A stretch of 64,000 bases of DNA, taken from NCBI RefSeq assembly GCF_023716865.1, contig NZ_CP092417.1, forward strand, positions 5,062,001-5,126,000, written 5' to 3'. The stretch comes from Endozoicomonas sp. SCSIO W0465. Its GTDB lineage: Bacteria; Pseudomonadota; Gammaproteobacteria; Pseudomonadales; Endozoicomonadaceae. Positions 47,300 through 57,059 of the stretch are shown piece after piece. A model generated the notes under the pieces. It did no database searches. It was not told the DNA's origin and saw only the letters and a list, made by a program, of their open reading frames with translations. The translations under genes were made by a program, and so were the position numbers. How positions within the stretch are numbered: position 1 is the stretch's first letter; each line of letters begins with the position of its first letter.

Positions 47300-48048
47300 C
47301 TCAAGAACCTTGTGTGCCATATGGCTGGCAGGAAAAAGGAAAGCAGCTCAGAATTCCATCAGTCAAAAGTAAGCGCATCAACGTGCTGGGCTTTATGAAT
47401 CGGAGCTGTGAGCTGTTTCATTACCCTGTTGTGGGCTCTGTGAATAGTGATACAGTGATTGCAGCCTTTGACGACTTCGCAGAGAAAATGGAGGATGAAA
47501 AATACAGTTCAAATGACCGCTACACCGTAGTTATGGTGGACAATGCCAGTATTCATACCAGCAAAAAGTTTCGTGACAGAATCGCTGACTGGACTCTTGA
47601 GAAAAAGTTACTGATCTGCTTTCTTCCAACATATTCACCTGAACTCAATCTGATTGAGATCCTGTGGAGGAAAGTAAAGTATGAATGGCTCAATCTATTG
47701 TCAATCAAGAGTTTCACGGAATTTGAAAAGGAAGTTGAACGAGTGTTCGCTTCATTTGGAGAGAGTCATATGATTTCGTTTGCAAATACTAAATAATCGT
47801 TCAGTCAATTTATCCGAAAGCAAATTATCAACTACTTATTAGTGATTTTTATCGGGTGACTGGATGATTTGTTATGAATGTATCGTAGTACAGATGTTGG
47901 TATTTCCAAGCTCAGTGGGGGGCGCTGATGGCAGTTTGTTACAGGCAGGGTGAATGGGTGATGAAAAGTTTTTCTTTGGTTTTAGTCAGGAACTTTGTCC
48001 CGATCAGGTGTTCAAACAGAGCAGGTCCATTTCCGAGGTCACCTTGTT

Positions 48049-49122
48049 ATGAATGTCACTTCTCAAATTCAACCGCATATTCCGGCTTCACCAGTCCAGG
48101 AGACGAAACATGAAGGAGTGGAAGCCATACCAGCAAAAGAGCCGTCCTGCAGTGAAACGGCTAAAGTCTTCCCGAAGTTGACAGACACCAGAACGCTGGT
48201 CGAAACGGCTAAGACGGTTGCCGGGCAATTAAAAGATCCTGACGGTGAATTAAACGACTGGGATTTCCCTTGTAACTTAACCCCATTGCATATTGCCTCT
48301 CTTGCTGGTGATATGGAACTGTTAAGACTCGCTATTGCGGATGATTTTTGCCGGGAGTACATTGATCAACAAACATCGGCTACTGCTGATGGCGCTACCG
48401 CAAATGATGATGGCGCTTCTGCAACTGAAGCTACTGCAATTGAAGCTACTGCCAATGTGGCTAGTGCATCACCAAAGGGCAATAACGAAGTTGGTGATCA
48501 ACAGCCAATTGCCACGAATCACGACACGGCTTTGCATTTTGCTCTGCTGACCGGCTGGGACAAAGGAGCATTAGCGCTTATTGAAGAGCTTGATGTTCAG
48601 GATAAAATGAAAAACACTATAAACGACAAAGGCGAAAGCCTGTTCAGTCTGGCGGCAAGTCACAGCAGTCTTGAGGTCGTTCGTGAGCTTTGCAGTCATT
48701 TCGAGGCGAGTGAAAATTACCGAGAGTATTTGTTTCACACATCAGAACACCAGAGAACCTTGCTTCATTGTGCCGTAGATCAGGATGTTCCGGAAGTTTT
48801 CAACTATCTGCAAGAACGGCAAATGTCCGCAACCCGAGAAATGATCGCAGGTTCGGCGAATGATCAGGATAACCAGCTCCGGATGCTCCCGAGAACAACG
48901 ATGGCTGATAAAGATAGCAATGGCAAAACACCCGAGGATCTTGCCGCAATCAAAGTTGGTCTGCTCTATGTTCAGCAATTACATGACAATCCCAAACTTG
49001 TAGAGCAAGTACGTTTTAGTGACAGCAGTAATCCCTGGCAACGTTACTACTTGCAAAACATTACTGGTCTAATGGAGCCTATATCCTGGATTCCGCCGTG
49101 GCAACAATGCACCCTTGTATGA
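48049..49122 (+). CDS. Ankyrin-repeat protein, possible effector
   Basis: 357 residues from the ATG at 48049 (MNVTSQIQPH), preceded by GAGGT 11 bases upstream; the frame is open 18 codons further. At least four ankyrin-like repeats can be read: NLTPLHIASLAGDMELLRLAI, HDTALHFALLTGWDKGALALIEEL, GESLFSLAASHSSLEVVREL and QRTLLHCAVDQDVPEVFNYL, plus NGKTPEDLAAI. An Ala/Thr-rich insert (about 110-145) with ATEATAIEATAN-type repeats separates repeats one and two. No signal peptide. In host-associated bacteria such proteins often bind host factors; that role is inferred. Confidence 0.75.
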   Translation: MNVTSQIQPHIPASPVQETKHEGVEAIPAKEPSCSETAKVFPKLTDTRTLVETAKTVAGQLKDPDGELNDWDFPCNLTPLHIASLAGDMELLRLAIADDFCREYIDQQTSATADGATANDDGASATEATAIEATANVASASPKGNNEVGDQQPIATNHDTALHFALLTGWDKGALALIEELDVQDKMKNTINDKGESLFSLAASHSSLEVVRELCSHFEASENYREYLFHTSEHQRTLLHCAVDQDVPEVFNYLQERQMSATREMIAGSANDQDNQLRMLPRTTMADKDSNGKTPEDLAAIKVGLLYVQQLHDNPKLVEQVRFSDSSNPWQRYYLQNITGLMEPISWIPPWQQCTLV

Positions 49123-49267
49123 TGTGATTAGTTACTACCTGTTCCGAAGTATTTTCTGGGCAGGCAGAATGGATTGCCATGGAGTATCACAGGACGTGAA
49201 AATTTGCTCTTCGATAAGCTTCGGTTTTGTACTGGTGCAAATCGCAGCCAATTGTTAAGGATTTAGC

Positions 49268-49621
49268 TCAGGACAAAATATCAACGACCGCTTCTAATTC
49301 CGATATTGCCTGCGCTATTTCAGTACGATAATCAAACGTTTGTCGTTTAACTGTATTCTGCTTTAGCTGAGTACGTGCTCCATCAATCGTAAAGCGCTGA
49401 TCGTATAGCAGACTGCGGATCTGCCTAACTATATGTACATCTTCATGTCGGTAATAGCGCCTATTACCTCGACGAACGGGTGACAGTTGCGGGAACTCCT
49501 GCTCCCAGTAGCGTAATACATGAGACTTTACCAAACAGAGTTCGCTTACCTCGCCAATGGTAAAATAACGTTTGCCAGGGATGGCTGGCAGATCACTCGT
49601 CCTGAGTTCCATGTCCTGCAT
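49268..49621 (-). CDS. MerR-family transcriptional regulator
   Basis: 117 residues with an N-terminal winged HTH (KRYFTIGEVSELCLVKSHVLRYWEQEFPQL, then RRGNRRYYRHEDVHIVRQIRSLLYDQRFTIDGA). The C-terminus is a short helix without metal-binding Cys, so its signal is unknown. It overlaps the end of ihfA by about 29 bases; a MerR gene directly after ihfA is conserved in many gammaproteobacteria. Confidence 0.92.
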   Translation of the reverse strand: MQDMELRTSDLPAIPGKRYFTIGEVSELCLVKSHVLRYWEQEFPQLSPVRRGNRRYYRHEDVHIVRQIRSLLYDQRFTIDGARTQLKQNTVKRQTFDYRTEIAQAISELEAVVDILS

Positions 49622-49904
49622 ACGTTTCCACTCTCGCCTTGAGTTTCTGACCGGGTTTGAAGGTCACCACACGACGTGGGGTGATCGGGATTTCCTCTCC
49701 CGTTTTAGGGTTCCGGCCGGGCCTTTGGTTTTTATCTCGTAAATCAAAGTTACCAAAGCCGGACAGCTTCACTGATTGATTTTTTTCGAGAGACAGGCGA
49801 ATTTGCTCAAAAAACAGTTCGACCATCTCTTTGGCTTCACGCTTGTTAAGACCAAGTTCTTCGTTCAATCGCTCGGCCATGTCAGCTTTCGTCAGGGCTC
49901 CCAT
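49593..49904 (-). CDS. ihfA: Integration host factor subunit alpha
   Basis: 103 residues of HU/IHF fold: ALTKADMAERLNEELGLNKREAKEMVELFFEQI, the arm region FDLRDKNQRPGRNPKTGEEIPI and VVTFKPGQKLKARVE. The RPGRNPKTGE arm with its Pro is the tip that intercalates and bends DNA. Start supported by an AAGGGG site. It follows pheT, as in E. coli (pheS-pheT-ihfA). Confidence 0.97.
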   Translation of the reverse strand: MGALTKADMAERLNEELGLNKREAKEMVELFFEQIRLSLEKNQSVKLSGFGNFDLRDKNQRPGRNPKTGEEIPITPRRVVTFKPGQKLKARVETYAGHGTQDE

Positions 49905-49930
49905 GAACCAATCCCCTTTTTTGTTCTTTC

Positions 49931-49985
49931 CATGGTAATAGCTGTATCGGGTTTTCCGGAAGAAAGATAACAGGCTATTACCATG
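49931..49985. promoter_or_regulatory. 12-bp inverted repeat between pheT and ihfA
   Basis: CATGGTAATAGC (49931-49942) and its exact complement GCTATTACCATG (49974-49985) are separated by 31 bases. It sits in the 116-base gap upstream of ihfA. It could be an operator, an mRNA hairpin in the ihfA leader, or a readthrough control element; no T run follows on the minus strand. Confidence 0.6.
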
Positions 49986-50020
49986 ATCTTATTATTCACT
50001 CTCAGGCCATTGACTGGCGT

Positions 50021-52411
50021 TTACTGACGCAAGCTGGCATTGAAATCCTGTTTTAATCGGGCAACAACACGATCAACCAGCTCATTAACTTCGTCATCCT
50101 TTAGAGTGCGGGAAGGATGCTGTAAGGTCAAGCCCATGGCCAGGCTCTTGCAGCCATCTTCAATACCCTGACCGACATAAACATCAAAAGTATTGACCCG
50201 GCGCAGTAGTTTACCGGCTTCCATGGTAATCGCCTGCTCAATATCACCAGCGGCAATGGCAGCGTTAACCACCAGCGCCAGATCACGGCGAACTTCAGGA
50301 TACTTCGACAGAGCAACAAAACGGGTGACATTGCCTTCAGTCAACGCTTTCAGGCTGAGTTCAACCAGATAAACCGCTGTTGGCATATCCATCGTCCTGG
50401 CCAGCGATGGGTGCAATGCGCCCATATGGCCAACGACTTTGCCGGCACGAACAATCTCGGCACACTGACCAGGGTGCATGGCAGAGTGCTCACCCTTGCG
50501 GAAGACAAATTCATTACCCGCCTGACCCAGTGCCAAGAGCGCTTCGAAATCACCTTTCAGGTCAAAGAAGTCAACAGCTTCCGCCTTACCCTGCCAGCTC
50601 TCGGGATGACGGCTGCCGGTAATCAGTGCGGCCAGCATTGGCTCTTGCTTAAGCTCGTCACCGTCTTTGCCTTTTTCTCTAATAAAGGTCAGACCGGTTT
50701 CAAACAGACGAACACGGCTTTGCTGACGATTCAGGTTGTAGCCGGCGGTTTTAACCAGTCCTGGCAGCAGTGTTGTGCGCATGACGGACAGATCACTGGC
50801 GATCGGGTTCGACAGGGCAACGGGCTCATGCTGAGGATCAAACAGCTGGTGCAGTTCCGGAGCGATAAAGCTGAAGCACACCGCTTCCTGATAACCACGG
50901 GCCGTCAGTGTACGACGAATCTCTGACTCCTGAATCAGGGATTCGTCCACCTGCTTCATCTTTAACAGAGCCGTCGGCGTGCTCTCAGGCAGGTTGTTAT
51001 AACCGTAAATACGGCCAAGCTCTTCCACCAGGTCTTCTTCGATGGAAATATCAAAGCGCCAGCTGGGGACTGCTACTTTCCAGCAACCATCACCATCAGT
51101 GACCAAGCCCAATCCCAGACGAGACAGCAGCGCTTCAATATGGCTGTTGTCAATGGCCATACCCAGCAGTGAAGTCACTTTTTCTGAACGGAGTGTCACT
51201 TCACGCAGTGCCGGCAGATGCGCTTCACTGGCCACTTCGGTAACCGGGCCCGGTTCGCCACCACAGATCTCAACAATCAGTGCAGTTGCACGCTCAACCG
51301 CTTTTTTCTGCAGCTGGAAATCCACACCCCGCTCAAAACGGTGAGAAGAGTCCGTATGCAATCCGTAGGAGCGGGCCTTGCCCGCAATAGTAATCGGATC
51401 AAAGAACGCGCTTTCCAGGAAGATATGACGGGTCTTGTCACTGACTCCGGAACCTTCTCCTCCCATAACCCCGGCAATGGCCAAAACCTTCTGTTCATCG
51501 GCAATCACCAGTGTATTGTCGTTCAGCGTCACTTCCTGGCCATCCAGTAGTGTCAGTTGTTCTTCAGCCTTGGCCATACGGACATGAATGCTGCCGGAAA
51601 GGGTATCCAGATCAAAGCCGTGCATCGGCTGACCCAGTTCCAGCATGACATAATTGGTCACATCCACCACCGGGTCAATGGAACGGATACCGGAACGACG
51701 CAGATGCTCAGTCAGCCACAATGGCGCAGAACGGGAAACGTCCACGTTACGAATAACCCGGCCAACATAGCGCGGGCAGCCCTGTGGAGCATCAATATGA
51801 ACCGGGAAGGTATCATCAATGGCGGGTGCCACTTCCACTATCTGTTCTTCCGTCACATCCGCCAGAAAGTTTGCGCTGACTTCACGGGCCAGACCGGCGA
51901 TGCTCAGACAGTCACCCCGGTTAGGGGTCAGATCCACATCGATGATCTTGTCGTCCAGAGACAGGTATTCACGAATATTCTGGCCAACCGGAGCATCCAG
52001 AGGCAGCTCCATCAAACCATCGGAAGACTCGGCCATGCCGAGCTCTTCTTCGGCACACAGCATGCCGAATGACTCGACACCGCGCAATTTTGCCTTTTTG
52101 ATTTTGAAGTTGCCGGGCAATACAGCACCAACAGTGGCAAAGGGCACCTTGATACCGACCCGGGCATTGGGGGCACCACACACCACCTGGAAAGACTCAC
52201 TGCCGGTACTGACCTGGGTCACTCGCAGCTTATCGGCGTCCGGGTGTTGCTCACAGGCAATAATTTTACCAATGATGACACCGGTAAACTCACCGGCAAC
52301 CGCTTCAACCTCGTCAACTTCCAGTCCGGCCATGGTGATTTTGTCCACCAGCTCCCGGGTATCGACCTCAATATTGACCCACTGCCGCAACCACTTTTCA
52401 CTGAATTTCAT
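50021..52411 (-). CDS. pheT: Phenylalanine--tRNA ligase beta subunit
   Basis: 796 residues, standard length. It starts MKFSEKWLRQWVNI; the tRNA-binding EMAP-like domain (IACEQHPDADKLRVTQV, VCGAPNARVGIKVPFATVGAVLPG), B3/B4 editing region (RDCL-type NRGDCLSIAGLAREV), B5 and the C-terminal ferredoxin-fold anticodon-binding domain (LSKYPEVRRDLALVV) are in order. It forms the alpha2-beta2 enzyme with PheS, encoded 66 bases upstream. Confidence 0.98.
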   Translation of the reverse strand: MKFSEKWLRQWVNIEVDTRELVDKITMAGLEVDEVEAVAGEFTGVIIGKIIACEQHPDADKLRVTQVSTGSESFQVVCGAPNARVGIKVPFATVGAVLPGNFKIKKAKLRGVESFGMLCAEEELGMAESSDGLMELPLDAPVGQNIREYLSLDDKIIDVDLTPNRGDCLSIAGLAREVSANFLADVTEEQIVEVAPAIDDTFPVHIDAPQGCPRYVGRVIRNVDVSRSAPLWLTEHLRRSGIRSIDPVVDVTNYVMLELGQPMHGFDLDTLSGSIHVRMAKAEEQLTLLDGQEVTLNDNTLVIADEQKVLAIAGVMGGEGSGVSDKTRHIFLESAFFDPITIAGKARSYGLHTDSSHRFERGVDFQLQKKAVERATALIVEICGGEPGPVTEVASEAHLPALREVTLRSEKVTSLLGMAIDNSHIEALLSRLGLGLVTDGDGCWKVAVPSWRFDISIEEDLVEELGRIYGYNNLPESTPTALLKMKQVDESLIQESEIRRTLTARGYQEAVCFSFIAPELHQLFDPQHEPVALSNPIASDLSVMRTTLLPGLVKTAGYNLNRQQSRVRLFETGLTFIREKGKDGDELKQEPMLAALITGSRHPESWQGKAEAVDFFDLKGDFEALLALGQAGNEFVFRKGEHSAMHPGQCAEIVRAGKVVGHMGALHPSLARTMDMPTAVYLVELSLKALTEGNVTRFVALSKYPEVRRDLALVVNAAIAAGDIEQAITMEAGKLLRRVNTFDVYVGQGIEDGCKSLAMGLTLQHPSRTLKDDEVNELVDRVVARLKQDFNASLRQ

Positions 52412-52477
52412 ATTACTTACTCAATCCTGCTAAAACCGTTCCTAAACGTTTGAAAATGACGCTGTCCCATCCGCTTC

Positions 52478-53506
52478 TCAACGGAACTGATCCAAGAAGC
52501 GCAAGTCGTTCTCAAAGAACTGGCGCAGGTCATTGACGCCATAACGCAGCATGGCAAAACGCTCAACCCCCATACCAAAGGCAAAACCGGTGTACTTTTC
52601 AGGATCAATGCCGGAGTAGCGGAATACTTCAGGGTGCACCATGCCACAGCCAAGCACTTCCAGCCATTTGACCGAGCCGTCGTCATTACGCCCCCACTCA
52701 ATGTCTACCTCGGCAGAAGGCTCGGTGAACGGAAAGTAGGATGGACGGAAACGAACCTGCAGGTCGTCCCGCTCAAAGAAGACTCTCAGGAAGTCAATGA
52801 GAACGCTCTTCAGGTCCGCAAAGCTGACTTTCTCGGCAACATACAGACCCTCCACCTGATGGAACATCGGGCTGTGCGTCTGGTCAGAGTCACAGCGATA
52901 CACCTTACCCGGGCAGACAATAGCGATAGGTGGATTTTCATTATTTCTGACGAAACGCTCCATGGTACGAACCTGAACCGGTGAGGTATGAGTTCTCAGT
53001 ACGGTAGTATCGTCGAAATAGAAGGTATCGTGCATGGCACGGGCCGGATGGTGACCGGGAATATTCAGGGCTTCGAAGTTGTGGTAATCATCTTCGATTT
53101 CAGGTCCTTGCTCGACGGTAAAGCCGATACGGCCGAAGTAGTCAGTGATCCGTTCCATGGTACGGGTGATCGGATGAATAGTACCCAACGCCTGACCACG
53201 TCCGGCCAGAGATACATCAATGGTTTCAGTGGCCAGTCTGGCATCCAGGGCCTGTTGATCCAGCAACGCTTTCTTATGGTTGATTGCGTCCTGAACCTGC
53301 TGCTTACCCTTGTTAATCAGCCCACCCGCTTTGGGTCGCTCTTGTGGGGAGAGCTGGCCAAGGGCCTTGAGCAAAGAGGTTAGCTCGCCTTTTTTACCAA
53401 GGAACTGAACGCGGATCTCGTCCAGACCTGAGGCGTCAGCAACGGCTTCAACGGCACTGAGTGCGCTGGCCACTAGCTTATCAAGCGTGTTATCCAGATT
53501 CTCCAT
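52478..53506 (-). CDS. pheS: Phenylalanine--tRNA ligase alpha subunit
   Basis: 342 residues: an N-terminal coiled-coil that contacts tRNA, then class II motifs, including HPITRTMERITDYFGRIGF, HHPARAMHDTFYF, THTSPVQVRTME, FHQVEGLYV and the motif 3 region GMGVERFAMLRYGVNDLR. The usual upstream infC-rpmI-rplT genes are absent; a divergent Smr gene lies there instead. The 260-base gap (53507-53766) shows a CCCTGCC/GGTAGGG hairpin but no evident Phe-codon leader peptide, so attenuation control is not supported. Confidence 0.98.
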   Translation of the reverse strand: MENLDNTLDKLVASALSAVEAVADASGLDEIRVQFLGKKGELTSLLKALGQLSPQERPKAGGLINKGKQQVQDAINHKKALLDQQALDARLATETIDVSLAGRGQALGTIHPITRTMERITDYFGRIGFTVEQGPEIEDDYHNFEALNIPGHHPARAMHDTFYFDDTTVLRTHTSPVQVRTMERFVRNNENPPIAIVCPGKVYRCDSDQTHSPMFHQVEGLYVAEKVSFADLKSVLIDFLRVFFERDDLQVRFRPSYFPFTEPSAEVDIEWGRNDDGSVKWLEVLGCGMVHPEVFRYSGIDPEKYTGFAFGMGVERFAMLRYGVNDLRQFFENDLRFLDQFR

Positions 53507-53766
53507 GGGGTTTCCAAAACAGATGAGCTACAGAAAAGAAACGGTCAATTCTAACGGCTGAACCCTGCCTTGGGTAGGGCTGTATCCGCCAATAATGAAT
53601 AAGATGGCCACTATGGTTTTTTTGCGCATCAAACCGGCTCCGGATCCTTGGTTAACAACAGGCAACCGCTGCGAGCTTTGAACTTTGTACCGGACAGCAG
53701 TATTACAGGCATCAAAAAGCCGTAAAAACTGCTATTATCTCCGTCCACCTGGTCAGATATCCGGCT

Positions 53767-54357
53767 ATGAGCAACTCAACAGACAATGATGACATCTCCG
53801 CTTTTCTGAGCGAGATGGAAGGGGTTAACCCATTAAAAAAGAAAGCAACCGCTGATATTCAGAAAGTCCAGCGGGTGACACCGGGCCAGGCGATTCGCAA
53901 GGCAGCGGCGGAAGATACGTTTACCGACCCGAATTTTCTTTCCCTGCTTAATCCGAAAATGGTCAAACCCCACGATTTTCTGGTCTGGAAACGGGATGGC
54001 GTGCAGGAAGGCGTCTTCAAAAAACTCCGTCTGGGCAAATATGACATTGAGGCACGCCTTGACCTCCACCACAAAACTGCCCGGCAAGCACGGGAAAGCG
54101 TTTTTCAGTTTATCAATGATTGCCGGGAACTCGAGCTGCGTACCGTATTGATTGCCCATGGACGTGGTGAGAAGAGCAACCCTCCTGCCATGTTGAAAAG
54201 CTATCTGTATACCTGGCTACCCCAGATGGAAGCGGTATTGGCCTTTCACACTGCTTTGCAAGTCCATGGCGGCGCTGGAGCACTTTATGTGATGATCAGG
54301 AAAAGTGAGCGGGAAAAGCTTGAAAACCGTGAGCGGCATGCAAAACGCTCAAAATAA
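53767..54357 (+). CDS. Smr-domain protein (YdaL/SmrA-like)
   Basis: 196 residues. The C-terminal Smr domain shows LDLHHKTARQARESVFQFI, the TVLIAHGRGEKS loop and HGGAGALYVMI, the three blocks expected of this nuclease family. The N-terminal part (QRVTPGQAIRKAAAE) fits the proteobacterial stand-alone SmrA form, which has endonuclease activity in E. coli. Divergent from pheS. Confidence 0.9.
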   Translation: MSNSTDNDDISAFLSEMEGVNPLKKKATADIQKVQRVTPGQAIRKAAAEDTFTDPNFLSLLNPKMVKPHDFLVWKRDGVQEGVFKKLRLGKYDIEARLDLHHKTARQARESVFQFINDCRELELRTVLIAHGRGEKSNPPAMLKSYLYTWLPQMEAVLAFHTALQVHGGAGALYVMIRKSEREKLENRERHAKRSK

Positions 54358-54444
54358 ATCGCCTGAAACAGGCAAATAATGGAACTATTATACCAAATCT
54401 GAGTCTACTCCCTATAAACAGAATGACTCGGAGAGGTTAAAAAA

Positions 54445-56823
54445 ATGGACGTTAATCAGTCAGCTTCAGCTGCTCAAGGTGCTTCACCCAGCCAGCAAAA
54501 TAATGCCACCCCCATGCAGCCCAAACCTCGATCACACGGAGGAACTCGTCGCAAGCTTAAGAAACAAAAGCCACCTGCCAGAAGCACTCCCCCCCATCCC
54601 GTTACCTCAGATAAAAGCAAGGTTGCAAGTGCTCTCTTTGCCAGGAACCCCAGCTCTATGGCGCATATTCAAAAGCAAATACTCAGAAAGTATTGGGAAG
54701 CAGAAGCGATTCTTCTTCCTCCGGAACAGCGGCCGCAGTTTATGGCTGAGATGGAAGGATTGCAGAAATTACAGAAGCTGATTCTGGAGGGCCGGAGGGA
54801 TGACTTGAATAAATTTTCCGGAATCTGCGGTTCTTATACTGAGATTACCGATAGCGTTGACAAGGTTATAGAAAAAAGTAATCAGTGTCCTGGAAAGCCC
54901 AAAATACACCAGCAGCTGCAGCAGATAAAAGGCCAGCCACTGTCTGCTCAATTAAAAACGCTAAAATCAATAGCACTTGAATTATCAGATACATTACAGA
55001 GAAAAAGCAAAAAATCCCTTACCCAAATCGATAAGAATGACTTTCACATCTGGTTCCGGGCAATCATGCATTGCATGCTCAAAATAAACGACATTGAGCA
55101 GCCTTCTGATAGTATAATCCAGGCAGTTGCTGGTGAAACACTGCATGTTTTTCAGATAATGATCAATAGACAATTAGCCGATCCCGATCTTATACCTTAT
55201 GTTCTTCTTGCCAAAACATTGGAAAAACTTTATACACTCTCCATAAATCAATCGGTTGCCAGAGACACAAGAGCACGACTGACAACGGTAATCAAATTGC
55301 TGTGTGAGCGTTTTGAAAATACTGAAATTTCAAAAACTCCAGCATTTGTTACCTTGCGAAAACAGTTGCTGACCATACACTTAAAATCACTAAACCCGTC
55401 CGGTATTCACCTTCCATCCAATAAAACCATGGAGATTATTTCCGATCTTATTGAAATGGCACCAACAAAGGAAAACCGGTTTTTATTTTTAAAATATATC
55501 GTCAACTTTCACGGTCTGGTTGATTTTGGCGGTGAAGAGCAAATAAGGCAACATATAACAAAAAACACGACATCGGATGTTTCTGACGCTCTGATGGCTT
55601 ACCTTGACGGAAATATAGAAGCAGTCTGTGCTTTAGATAGCCAAAATCCCATGATTATTTGGTTGCAAGCCACGATTGCTCTTAATCATCAGTTTGACTC
55701 AGAGAAGTGTGAACAGTTATTAACTGAGGCTGCAAACAGAGATGAGATGATGAATTTTGATCTGGCTTTGTTTTATCTTGAGCATTGTCAATCACCCGGT
55801 CCTGAAAAACTTGCAACCATCAAATCTTTATTAGTGACATCAGAATTAAAAATCCATGAGGCAGAACGGTCTTTATGGCTGCAATGCAATGCAAAGGTTA
55901 ATCAGTTTTTATTGTTGGAGGAAGAAAACAAAATAGCATCCGGGAGAAATTATACATTGCCGACCAATCATCCTGAAAAAAAAGAGGGGGATGAATTAAT
56001 TGCAGCCGAACCTTCAGGTTCATCTGCCATACAGAAGAAAGAAAGGACGAAAGAAAGTCCGTTAACTGATCTGTCGTCAGTGATGTCACTGGCAGAAGCG
56101 CTCATTAAGAAATATCAATATCAACATGATGTAACCTCCTTCAATAGTGAAGCGGTTAGAGAATTTACGGTCATTGGATGTCATGATAAAAAACTGACCC
56201 CTTTTGAAGCAATGAAGCCTGAAAACCGCAACCCTGTCATCAACAAGCTGCTTCGCCATATTCATATCTGTAGAGTTTTCAATAATCTTGAAGAGGAAGT
56301 CAGATGTTATGACATTCTCAAAAACCAGAAATTTATGTTCATGTTACAGTTCGAACGCCTGCTCGAAGAAGCGACATGGACTCTTCTTCATTGTATTGAA
56401 GATCCGCACAGCGGTGGTTTCAGATCAACTCAAAAAGAGCGGCTAGCTGCTCTGAATTTGGCAAAGCAGTTGATGATCATCTGTCTGCAACACACAGTTA
56501 AACAACCTGGGATCGTATTCGATACGCAGCGTGTTAGCGAACGCATTGAAGCCCTATGTGAATGGCTTGATAACATTGACAACTTTGGCGGCGATCAACA
56601 ATTACAACAGTATATGCGACACAATATCCGGTGTCGTGCAGGCAGTGGACTTGGCCATATATTTCGATTTATCCAGGAGGAAACCAAAAGAAGTGAACTG
56701 GAAAAACTGGCCTTTATGTATTTCCAGGCTAAGACAGCATTTGATCCCGGCTATAAACCTGAACCCAAAGGCCATATGGAAAGTAGAGAACAATATTACC
56801 GTCAAGTGACTCTTGCCAGATAA
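54445..56823 (+). CDS. Unknown 792-residue helical protein, possible effector
   Basis: Not recognised. A good ribosome-binding site (GGAGAGG) precedes the ATG. The first ~70 residues are disordered and basic (GGTRRKLKKQKPPARS) with no signal peptide; the remainder appears all-helical, with TPR-like stretches (IIWLQATIALNHQFDSEKCEQLL). No catalytic motif was found. The composition (Gln/Ser-rich N-terminus, long helical body) resembles the C-terminal part of the 1823-residue OTU protein, though I found no clear shared motif. Secretion is inferred only from this pattern. Confidence 0.6.
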   Translation: MDVNQSASAAQGASPSQQNNATPMQPKPRSHGGTRRKLKKQKPPARSTPPHPVTSDKSKVASALFARNPSSMAHIQKQILRKYWEAEAILLPPEQRPQFMAEMEGLQKLQKLILEGRRDDLNKFSGICGSYTEITDSVDKVIEKSNQCPGKPKIHQQLQQIKGQPLSAQLKTLKSIALELSDTLQRKSKKSLTQIDKNDFHIWFRAIMHCMLKINDIEQPSDSIIQAVAGETLHVFQIMINRQLADPDLIPYVLLAKTLEKLYTLSINQSVARDTRARLTTVIKLLCERFENTEISKTPAFVTLRKQLLTIHLKSLNPSGIHLPSNKTMEIISDLIEMAPTKENRFLFLKYIVNFHGLVDFGGEEQIRQHITKNTTSDVSDALMAYLDGNIEAVCALDSQNPMIIWLQATIALNHQFDSEKCEQLLTEAANRDEMMNFDLALFYLEHCQSPGPEKLATIKSLLVTSELKIHEAERSLWLQCNAKVNQFLLLEEENKIASGRNYTLPTNHPEKKEGDELIAAEPSGSSAIQKKERTKESPLTDLSSVMSLAEALIKKYQYQHDVTSFNSEAVREFTVIGCHDKKLTPFEAMKPENRNPVINKLLRHIHICRVFNNLEEEVRCYDILKNQKFMFMLQFERLLEEATWTLLHCIEDPHSGGFRSTQKERLAALNLAKQLMIICLQHTVKQPGIVFDTQRVSERIEALCEWLDNIDNFGGDQQLQQYMRHNIRCRAGSGLGHIFRFIQEETKRSELEKLAFMYFQAKTAFDPGYKPEPKGHMESREQYYRQVTLAR

Positions 56824-56867
56824 CCGGCAAGAGTGATACCGGATAATTAAGGATTCCTTATCCCGGA

Positions 56868-57059
56868 TCAGCGCTTATAGGATTGCGCTTTCTGAGGATC
56901 GCCTTTTAATACTGACTGGCAGATATTGACCGGCATATTGGAAGACACCATCTTGCCTTCCACATAACAGACTGCTGATGGAATCCCACCAGTTGCTGAA
57001 GCAACACCAGCCATCACAGACAGGGTAACGCCTAACGCGCAGAGAGATATTTTTTTCAT
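56868..57059 (-). CDS. Small exported protein
   Basis: 63 residues from the ATG at 57059, preceded by GGATGG. An N-terminal signal peptide (MKKISLCALGVTLSVMAGVASA) should be cleaved after ASA, leaving a ~41-residue mature peptide with two Cys (AVCYVEG, VNICQSV) that could form a disulfide. Function unknown. It lies between the 792-residue gene (convergent) and the SDR remnant. Confidence 0.65.
   Translation of the reverse strand: MKKISLCALGVTLSVMAGVASATGGIPSAVCYVEGKMVSSNMPVNICQSVLKGDPQKAQSYKR

Larger units (their letters stand above)
45614..47796 (+). pseudogene. IS630-type transposase gene split by another IS
   Basis: The first part (45614-46190) encodes two helix-turn-helix units (FTLEQIAEILEIKYQTVSQWIDDW) and the start of the DDE core (LFYFDESGFTQE). 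The second (47309-47796) continues with PCVPYGWQEKGK, VVMVDNASIHTSKK and FLPTYSPELNLIEILWRKVKYEWL. Joined across the 9-bp duplication CTCAAGAAC the frame is restored exactly, giving about 355 residues, the normal IS630 length. No clear terminal inverted repeats were found, so the ends of the host element are uncertain. Cleanly reversible only by precise excision. Confidence 0.9.

Noticed and set aside
53507..53766. Phe leader-peptide attenuator upstream of pheS
   Set aside because: A hairpin is present but no short ORF with clustered Phe codons and no terminator T run was found.
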